Below, in pieces: positions 7,751-11,558 of a stretch of 11,558 bases of DNA. The notes beneath the pieces are model-generated. The model searched no databases. It was not told the origin of the DNA and saw nothing but the letters and a program-made list of their open reading frames with translations. Positions within the stretch are counted from its first letter, which is position 1. Each line of letters opens with the position of its first letter. Where the stretch lies: contig CAZQHE010000129.1 of NCBI GenBank assembly GCA_964593155.1, positions 1 to 11,558 of the forward strand, written 5' to 3'. This stretch comes from JAJRXK01 sp964593155 (lineage in GTDB: Bacteria; Krumholzibacteriota; Krumholzibacteriia; JAJRXK01). The translations under genes and the position numbers were made by a program.

Positions 7751-7819
7751 GGGAAGGGGAACTCGGGCCCTCCATCGTCGCCCCTGATCGACTGAGTCCG
7801 GCCCTTCGTTCCCCTTCCC
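7751..7819. repeat. Long interrupted inverted repeat (purine-rich arm)
   Basis: Outer arms GGGAAGGGGAAC (7751-7762) and GTTCCCCTTCCC (7808-7819) are perfectly complementary over 12 bp. After a 2-nt/3-nt internal loop, inner arms GGGCC (7765-7769) and GGCCC (7800-7804) add 5 bp, with a 30-nt apical loop. It lies between the DUF4384 3' end and the M6-like promoter. It could be a processing or transcription-stop structure for the upstream operon; there is no T-run on either side. Confidence 0.7.
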
Positions 7820-7939
7820 CATCGAGATCGGATCAACGTCACCGCCCTCTCCCGCTACCGGCTGCCAACCATGTCGAAGAAGCCGGCGACGCCGCCCGGT
7901 GTCCGGGCCGATCCGATCCCGTTTCCTCGTGACGACGCG

Positions 7940-9712
7940 TCAGCCGCGACCGCCACCTCCACCCCGTTCGCGCGAGCGGGACGATCCGCCGCCTCCGCGT
8001 TCGCGCGAGGGCTCACTGCGCCGTGTCGGTGCCGAGCGCTGCGGTGCCACCCGTTCCCGGCTCGGGCGCGAGGGACGACTGCGCTCCACCTTGCGCTCGG
8101 GCCGACTGGGCCGGTCGCGCTCGACCTTGCGTTCCGGGCGCGACGGTCGGCTGCGTTCGACGTCGCGCTGGGGGCGCGTGGGTCGACTGCGCTCCACGTT
8201 GCGCTCCGGACGCGACGGACGACTGCGCTCGACGTTCGACGGCGATCGCCGCGTCGGCCGGTCGCGGTCCTCCCGGACCCGGCTGCGATCGGCCGCGCGG
8301 CCCGACGATCCGCTCTCGTTGCGGATCACCGGGCGGGTCCATCGACGCTCCGTCCGCGTTCCCCGATCGCCCGAGCGATCGCGCGGCGGGGCCACGCCCG
8401 ACCGCTCCATGCTCGCGCGACTGCGCTCACCCCGGGGTCGGTCGGGAGCCAGGCTCGTCAGCCGCCGCTCGTCGCGCTGAGCGCGGTCCTGCCGCAACCC
8501 GGTCCGCGCCGGCCGTTCGTTCCGGTCGCGATCGCGAGGTGTGAGTTCCGTCCGCTCGCGGGTCGGAGCACGGTCGCGAACCAGTTCGCTCGCCTGGACC
8601 CGGCTGCGCACGTTCTCGCGGTCGCGCACCGCGGCGATGCTCACCGGTGCGTTGCCCGTCGCCACGTCACCCAGTCCGGGCACACGCCGCGTCCGGCGCT
8701 TCGGACCGTCGAAGTCGTACAGCGGATGGGTGTTCACGTACCCCTTGCTGTACCGGACACGGAAGTCCCCGCCGTACCACGGCGAGTCGTGCCAGGCGTA
8801 CCAGGAGTACGGCCGGACGTAGACCGGATACGTGGGCCACGAGTAGTGGACCGGATAGTAGGAGAACCAGTAGGGACGGCCGTAGTACGGATCCCAGTAG
8901 TAGTACGCCGGCTCGTAGTAGAGCGGGTACCACCCGAAGCTCACGCGCCAGCGACGCTGCCAACCCCAGTCGGAGTACACGTTGACCGTCGTGCACTCGT
9001 CGACGTAGGGGTGCACGTACTCGGTGCTCGCCGTGGCTTCGTCGCCGCCGTGGCACTGCGTGCACGTGTAGCGCGCGTAGTCGACCTGCGACTCGACGTA
9101 CAGGTGCGCCCAGTCGGTCACGACGTAGTCGACGTCCTCCTCGAGCCCGGTGATCGCGTAGTTGATGTCGTTCACGGCCAGGAAGGGATCGCCCGCGATG
9201 CGGTAGTCGTGGTTGCGCTCCTCGCCGAGGTCGAAGCGGAAGTCGATGGCCAGGCCGCGCAGATCGAAGGGGACCTCGCTGGCGATGACCTGCACGTACT
9301 CCACACCCTTGCGCTCGCCCGCGGTCAGGCGCACCGGACTGCCCGGCCGCGGCAGCGCGTAGGTGTGGTTGCCGTACACGAAGCCGTCGTCGTAGCGCGA
9401 GGTCGGCCACAGGACCTCGACGTAGCCGTCGACGTCGATGCGGTAGACGACCACGTAGGAGTCGCCGTTGGTGCGGAAGTACAGGTCGACGGGCTCGCCG
9501 CGCCGGTACGGCCGATCGTCCTCGGTCCGCTCGTGCCAAAGCTGCACGCGGATGTCGCGCGCGGGGGCCTCGACGTCACCGTAGACGTCGTCGACCGAGG
9601 CGCCCTGCACCCAGCGCTCACCCACCGCGGCTTCCGAGCCCTGTGCCGAGGCGGCGGCCGGCAGCAGCAGCACCGTCGCCGTCAGGATCGAGATCGTGCG
9701 CATCGCGTTCAT
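7940..9712 (-). CDS. Exported DUF4384-domain protein with CXXCH motif, Tyr/Trp-rich block and Arg-rich repeat tail
   Basis: Seen: 590 residues. Signal peptide 1-24 (ILTATVLLLPAAASA|QG). DUF4384 about 55-150: RRGEPVDLYFRTNGDSYVVVY, DGYVEVLWP, YALPRPGSPVRLT, VEYVQVIAS. A single CTQCH (C217-H221) has the form of a c-type haem attachment motif; Cys240 follows. Residues 245-315 are extremely Tyr/Trp/Pro-rich (YYEPAYYYWDPYYGRPYW). From about 338 to the end the chain is Arg-dominated and low complexity, with five 12-residue repeats at 494-553 (VERSRPSRPERK type) and a Gly-rich RERGGGGGRG end. The start is fixed by AAGGAGGT at 9725-9718, 5 nt before ATG 9712. That ATG overlaps the upstream lipoprotein's stop (ATGA), implying translational coupling. 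DUF4384 has no assigned activity that I can name; it occurs in exported or signalling-associated proteins. Function unknown: the very basic tail could bind polyanions such as LPS, DNA or polysaccharide (inference). Confidence 0.88.
   Translation of the reverse strand: MNAMRTISILTATVLLLPAAASAQGSEAAVGERWVQGASVDDVYGDVEAPARDIRVQLWHERTEDDRPYRRGEPVDLYFRTNGDSYVVVYRIDVDGYVEVLWPTSRYDDGFVYGNHTYALPRPGSPVRLTAGERKGVEYVQVIASEVPFDLRGLAIDFRFDLGEERNHDYRIAGDPFLAVNDINYAITGLEEDVDYVVTDWAHLYVESQVDYARYTCTQCHGGDEATASTEYVHPYVDECTTVNVYSDWGWQRRWRVSFGWYPLYYEPAYYYWDPYYGRPYWFSYYPVHYSWPTYPVYVRPYSWYAWHDSPWYGGDFRVRYSKGYVNTHPLYDFDGPKRRTRRVPGLGDVATGNAPVSIAAVRDRENVRSRVQASELVRDRAPTRERTELTPRDRDRNERPARTGLRQDRAQRDERRLTSLAPDRPRGERSRASMERSGVAPPRDRSGDRGTRTERRWTRPVIRNESGSSGRAADRSRVREDRDRPTRRSPSNVERSRPSRPERNVERSRPTRPQRDVERSRPSRPERKVERDRPSRPERKVERSRPSRPSRERVAPQRSAPTRRSEPSRERGGGGSSRSRERGGGGGRG
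8054..8233 (-). repeat. Five tandem 36-bp repeats encoding 12-residue Arg/Pro-rich units
   Basis: In the minus-strand reading, five consecutive 36-bp units encode variants of VERSRPSRPERN (residues 494-553 of the DUF4384 protein). Differences are few: S/T at unit position 7, E/Q at 10, S/D at 4, and a diverged last unit. The match at DNA and protein level indicates in-frame duplication, and copy number may vary between strains. Confidence 0.85.
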
Positions 9713-10644
9713 CGCGCACCTCCTTGGGTCGGAACCCCGTCCGTGTCGGGCCGGTCGCCCGCCGGACGCAGTTCGCGCTCGCCGTCGACGGTCTGGTAAC
9801 CCCAGAAGATGCCCACGTCGTCGGCGGTCATGTCGAGGATCTCGAACTTCGCGTAGTTGTCGTTCTCTCCGAAGTCACCGGGGCCCTGCGCGATGCGGAA
9901 GACGTAGGTGTGGCCCGGGATCGCCTCGATCCGTCCCGTGGCCGAGTACCCCGAGGTGGGCGCAAAGCTGGCGACGTCGAAGCCCACGAATCCGAAGTCC
10001 TGCACTCGCACCCGATCACGGGGCACGACCAGATAGGGCACGCCCTGGCCGTCACGCTCGAAGTACACGTCGGTCGACACGTCGTCGAAGGCCTGGCCCT
10101 GGCTCACGCCGTCGCTGAAGTCGAAGCCCGCGCGGGTCGCGTCGGAATTGCGGAAGAAGACGATCGCCTCGCCCTCGGGCCGCGGCACGTCGACCACGTA
10201 CTCGTAGCTGAGGTCGCTCTCGTTGCCCGAGTCGTCGTAGGCGCTGACCGCGTACGAGTAGTAGGTCCCGTTGACGAGCGGGAAGTCCTCGAAGCGGAGG
10301 AAGTCGTCGGAGACGTCGTCGGGCGTGCCGTTGTCCTGGTACACGCCCTCCTCGAAGGGCGCGATCACGGCGAGTTCGTCGAAGGTCTCGTCGAAGTCCT
10401 CGTCGACCCAAACCCGGTAACCGGCGAGGTCCTCCTCGCGGTTCGGGTTCCAGGTCAGGAAGACCGCCTGGTCGCCCGTGATCGAGAACACCCCGTTGGG
10501 GATGGCCGGGGGCGTGACGTCGACGAACTCGGGATCGTCGTCGTCGCAACCGGTCAGTACGAGCAGACCCGCGACCAGCAGAACCGGAGCCAGCCGGATC
10601 GGTCTCCAGGGGAAGCGGAAGGGAATCGAACTCCTCGGCGACAT
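9709..10644 (-). CDS. Lipoprotein with fibronectin type III-like domain
   Basis: Seen: 311 residues. Residues 15-33 form a lipoprotein signal with lipobox L-T-G-C33, followed by DDDD. Residues about 44-153 look like one FnIII domain (PPAIPNGVFS, VFLTWNPNREEDLAGYRVWV, GTYYSYAVSAYDDSGNESDLS). Residues about 158-295 form a second beta-rich domain containing HTYVFRI, NYAKFEILDM and IFWGYQTVDG. That NYAKF...YQ pattern reminds me weakly of the core of HmuY-like FCB lipoproteins, a tentative link only. The C-terminus is polar and disordered. Start ATG 10644 has GGAGGTGAG about 6 nt upstream. The stop TGA (9711-9709) overlaps the ATG of the DUF4384 gene by 4 nt, and the strong AAGGAGGT of the next gene lies inside this gene's last codons, so the two are probably made together. 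Asp after the lipid Cys is an inner-membrane retention signal in E. coli but need not be so here. Function unknown. Confidence 0.87.
   Translation of the reverse strand: MSPRSSIPFRFPWRPIRLAPVLLVAGLLVLTGCDDDDPEFVDVTPPAIPNGVFSITGDQAVFLTWNPNREEDLAGYRVWVDEDFDETFDELAVIAPFEEGVYQDNGTPDDVSDDFLRFEDFPLVNGTYYSYAVSAYDDSGNESDLSYEYVVDVPRPEGEAIVFFRNSDATRAGFDFSDGVSQGQAFDDVSTDVYFERDGQGVPYLVVPRDRVRVQDFGFVGFDVASFAPTSGYSATGRIEAIPGHTYVFRIAQGPGDFGENDNYAKFEILDMTADDVGIFWGYQTVDGERELRPAGDRPDTDGVPTQGGAR
9718..9725 (-). promoter_or_regulatory. Strong ribosome binding site inside the lipoprotein gene for the DUF4384 gene
   Basis: Minus strand AAGGAGGT, 5 nt before ATG 9712. It is a near-perfect anti-16S match placed within the last codons of the upstream gene. 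It decides the DUF4384 start in favour of ATG 9712 over the second ATG at 9703, and supports coupled translation through the ATGA overlap. Confidence 0.8.
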
Positions 10645-10724
10645 CGGGCCTCACCTCCAGTGACGGCGCGACGCCGGGATTCGGGCGCCGTCGACTCGTA
10701 CAACGCACCCCGCGTGCCAGTCCC

Positions 10725-10753
10725 AGGATAGGGACGAGCGGTGGCCGCGTCCA
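10725..10753 (-). promoter_or_regulatory. Promoter candidate, proximal to the lipoprotein operon
   Basis: Minus strand: -35 TGGACG (10753-10748), 17-nt spacer, -10 TATCCT (10730-10725). Predicted start near 10718, with a leader of about 75 nt before ATG 10644. Each box matches consensus at four positions. Confidence 0.4.
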
Positions 10754-10797
10754 TCGGCACGAAGGCCGACGACACGACGAACCGGTTGCGATCAAGT

Positions 10798-10826
10798 ATT
10801 TTGAGCATGTGTCGGAACGGTGTCAG
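10798..10826 (-). promoter_or_regulatory. Promoter candidate, distal to the lipoprotein operon
   Basis: Minus strand: -35 CTGACA (10826-10821, five of six), 17-nt spacer, -10 CAAAAT (10803-10798, four of six). The -10 falls in a local AT-rich patch, rare in this GC-rich window. Predicted start near 10791. It sits directly beside the GTGTC/GGAACG elements, which suggests a regulated promoter. Confidence 0.45.
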
Positions 10827-10859
10827 GGCCGGCCTGGAGTGTCCGGAACGGGACACTCC
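10809..10859. promoter_or_regulatory. Phased pair of GTGTC/GGAACG elements, one a perfect dyad
   Basis: Site A (10809-10824): GTGTC, then GGAACG, then GTGTC again. Site B (10836-10859): arm GGAGTGTCC, centre GGAACG, arm GGACACTCC, a perfect 9-bp inverted repeat. The GGAACG cores start 31 bp apart (10814 and 10845), about three helical turns. Site A overlaps the spacer and -35 box of the distal promoter; the site B centre lies about 56 bp upstream of its predicted start. That arrangement suits a DNA-binding regulator. Site B could also fold as an RNA hairpin. Confidence 0.45.
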
Positions 10860-10873
10860 GGCGGGTCCGTCGT

Positions 10874-10902
10874 CGCGGGGGGACAGAGGGTTGTCCCCCG
10901 CG
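10874..10902. repeat. Strong GC hairpin with 6-nt loop
   Basis: The left arm (10874-10885) and TGTCCCCCGCG (10892-10902) pair over 11 bp with one bulged G; the loop is GAGGGT. No T-run follows on either strand. It lies just upstream of the perfect dyad at 10836-10859, which also has a 6-nt centre. Confidence 0.6.
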
Positions 10903-10960
10903 GGAGACGCGCCGCGGAATCGGCCCGCAACCAGCGCCTGCGGCACGATGGTCTGCGGCA

Positions 10961-10991
10961 CGAAAACGGGCCGCACCGGAGTGCGGCCCGT
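10961..10991 (-). terminator. Rho-independent terminator-like hairpin, minus strand
   Basis: Arms ACGGGCCGCAC (10966-10976) and GTGCGGCCCGT (10981-10991) pair perfectly over 11 bp with a 4-nt loop. Read on the minus strand, the hairpin runs into TTTT (10966-10963) and then CG. The T-tract is short. On the plus strand no T-run follows. It implies a minus-strand transcript arriving from the right, and would insulate the lipoprotein operon from it. Confidence 0.45.
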
Positions 10992-11037
10992 GGCGTCAAG
11001 CTTCCTCCCGGTCCGGATCCGGAACCGCGCCCTTCGT

Positions 11038-11070
11038 GGTCCGCGGGAGTCTCGCCATCTCCCGTGGTCC
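11038..11070. repeat. 12-bp imperfect hairpin
   Basis: GGTCCGCGGGAG (11038-11049) pairs with CTCCCGTGGTCC (11059-11070) with one T-T mismatch and one G-T pair, around a 9-nt loop. It begins at the last base of the first 18-bp direct repeat. Confidence 0.55.
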
Positions 11071-11233
11071 GGGTGCCGTTCCTCCGGTCCGTTCGGATTC
11101 TCGCCGCGAAGCGAATCGGGAGAACGGGAAGAACCGTGCTTTTCACTCGTATCCGCGATCGCTCCCCCGGAACCCCACCTTCCGGACGACCGATCGAGGA
11201 CCCCACTTCGGAAAAGCTCCTCGTTCAGCCGGT

Positions 11234-11284
11234 GAGCGGAGAGGTTGCTCTCCCCGCTCCCGATTCGATCGGGCCGGAGCCCGA
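11234..11284. repeat. Two adjacent hairpins
   Basis: First: GAGCGGAGAG (11234-11243) pairs with CTCTCCCCGCTC inside 11248-11259, with one A-C mismatch. Second: TCGGGC (11269-11274), loop CGGA, GCCCGA (11279-11284), perfect. The CGGA loop is the same as in the hairpin at 10966-10991. Confidence 0.5.
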
Positions 11285-11465
11285 CTGGACGACCGGATCA
11301 CGACTGCCAGTGACCGATCGATCCCACGGAACAGCACCCTTCGTGCCACGGAGGGACCCGCGGAAGCGATGGAATAAATCATTCAAAGACAACGATTTGC
11401 GCGACCGCACCGGACATCGCCCCGGGGGCCGTCGGCGGCCGTGGGCGAAGGTGTGAAGAAGTTTG

Positions 11466-11519
11466 AGAGGTCCGGCCCTCTGGAACGACACAACCCCCTG
11501 CTGTGCAAGGGGTTGTGTC
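11466..11519. repeat. Hairpin pair near the right edge, including a long stem
   Basis: Small hairpin AGAGG (11466-11470) / CCTCT (11477-11481). Next, GACACAACCCC (11487-11497) pairs perfectly over 11 bp with GGGGTTGTGTC (11509-11519); past one C-A mismatch, TGC/GCA (11499-11501, 11505-11507) extends the stem to a 3-nt loop. No T-run follows on either strand, so a classical terminator is unlikely. It may be a leader structure for a gene starting to the right, or a transcript end. Confidence 0.6.
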
Positions 11520-11558
11520 ATCATAAAGAATCTTTTCAACTACGGCGCGATCAGGAGT

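Larger units (their letters stand above)
7616..7939. other. Intergenic region between the M6-like gene and the DUF4384 gene
   Basis: 324 bp without a supported gene. It contains the M6-like gene's promoter (7696-7725), a long interrupted inverted repeat (7751-7819), and a small perfect hairpin (GCCCGG 7894-7899, loop TGT, CCGGGC 7903-7908) about 30 nt past the DUF4384 stop. The small hairpin could aid 3'-end formation, but no T-run follows it on the minus strand, so it is not a standard intrinsic terminator. Confidence 0.6.
11021..11345 (+). repeat. Pair of near-identical 18-bp direct repeats
   Basis: GGAACCGCGCCCTTCGTG (11021-11038) recurs as GGAACAGCACCCTTCGTG (11328-11345), 16 of 18 identical, 307 bp apart. 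Weaker relatives start at 11130 (AGAACCGTGCTTTTC) and 11169 (GGAACCCCACCTTCC). Only the two copies named first are firm; the rest of the span is not repeat. Confidence 0.5.
10645..11558. other. 914-bp gene-free, hairpin-rich region at the right end
   Basis: No frame on either strand gives a recognisable protein; the open frames are Arg/Ser/Pro-rich and several overlap on the same strand, as expected by chance in GC-rich DNA. The left part (10645-10860) holds two promoter candidates and GTGTC/GGAACG elements serving the lipoprotein operon. The middle has a minus-strand terminator-like hairpin at 10961-10991. The rest carries many perfect short hairpins, a near-identical 18-bp direct repeat (11021, 11328) and an AT-rich patch (about 11371-11400). 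The final bases include AGGAG (11553-11557), which might be the Shine-Dalgarno of a plus-strand gene starting beyond the window. I do not recognise tmRNA, RNase P, SRP or 6S RNA here. Confidence 0.6.

Noticed and set aside
8054..8233. Regular 36-bp spaced repeats as a CRISPR array
   Set aside because: Repeats are directly abutting with no unique spacers and read through in frame as a 12-residue protein repeat.
7871..9799. Plus-strand open frame (642 codons) opposite the DUF4384 gene
   Set aside because: Arg/Ala/Val-rich shadow. The minus strand has a signal peptide, a perfect Shine-Dalgarno and a recognisable domain.
11161..11345. Possible SRP (4.5S) RNA on the minus strand, from GTCCGGAAGG and GGGTGCTGTTCC
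   Set aside because: The conserved GGAAGCAGCC apical domain is absent and the pieces are in the wrong order.
10741..11456. Overlapping plus-strand open frames of 164-215 codons in the right-end region
   Set aside because: All three frames are similarly open, Arg/Ser/Pro-rich, without domains or good ribosome sites, and interrupted by strong hairpins; this is chance openness at high GC.
11225..11539. Minus-strand 104-codon frame starting MKRFFMMTQ
   Set aside because: It begins within or next to the long hairpin at 11487-11519, is Arg-rich and has no recognisable features; more likely an artefact of structured non-coding DNA.

Overview
The window is very GC-rich and shows no phage, transposon, CRISPR, tRNA or rRNA signature. 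Its gene content points to a Gram-negative, lipid A-making bacterium of the wider FCB group (Fibrobacterota/Chlorobiota/Bacteroidota and high-GC relatives such as Eisenbacteria, Krumholzibacteriota or Gemmatimonadota). The reasons are a short Bacteroidota-style primary sigma factor, a Bacteroidota-type LpxH, a PorV/PorQ-family outer-membrane protein, and a large secreted protein ending in a type IX secretion (T9SS) sorting domain. The phylum assignment is inference; no marker gene settles it.

Layout, left to right. (1) 1-321, minus: the N-terminal part of a sigma-70 factor running off the left edge. (2) 490-2007, minus: a periplasmic Do/HtrA serine protease with signal peptide, intact triad and two PDZ domains; its promoter lies at 2190-2218. 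(3) 2373-3146, plus: LpxH, the only plus-strand gene, divergent from htrA and ending 12 bp from the convergent next gene. (4) 3159-4109, minus: PorV/PorQ-family beta-barrel protein with its own promoter at 4178-4207. (5) 4223-7615, minus: a 1130-residue exported M6-like protein with a beta-propeller-like middle and a T9SS C-terminal sorting domain. All zinc ligands of its M6 domain are replaced, so it looks like a pseudoprotease. (6) 7616-7939: an intergenic stretch with a strong promoter and a long interrupted inverted repeat. (7) 7940-9712 and 9709-10644, minus: a two-gene operon joined by an ATGA overlap. The first gene transcribed encodes a fibronectin-III lipoprotein. The second encodes a DUF4384 protein with a CXXCH motif, a Tyr/Trp-rich block and a long arginine-rich tail carrying five 12-residue repeats. 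(8) 10645-11558: more than 900 bp without a recognisable gene, holding two promoter candidates, a phased pair of GTGTC/GGAACG elements, a terminator-like hairpin on the minus strand and many further hairpins.

Most genes serve the cell envelope: lipid A synthesis, periplasmic protein quality control, an outer-membrane barrel, a T9SS-type cargo protein and an exported lipoprotein/DUF4384 pair. The most unusual items are the M6 pseudoprotease beside a PorV-family gene, the DUF4384 protein with its repeat tail, and the structured gene-free region at the right end. I found no convincing multi-gene defence or mobile system.
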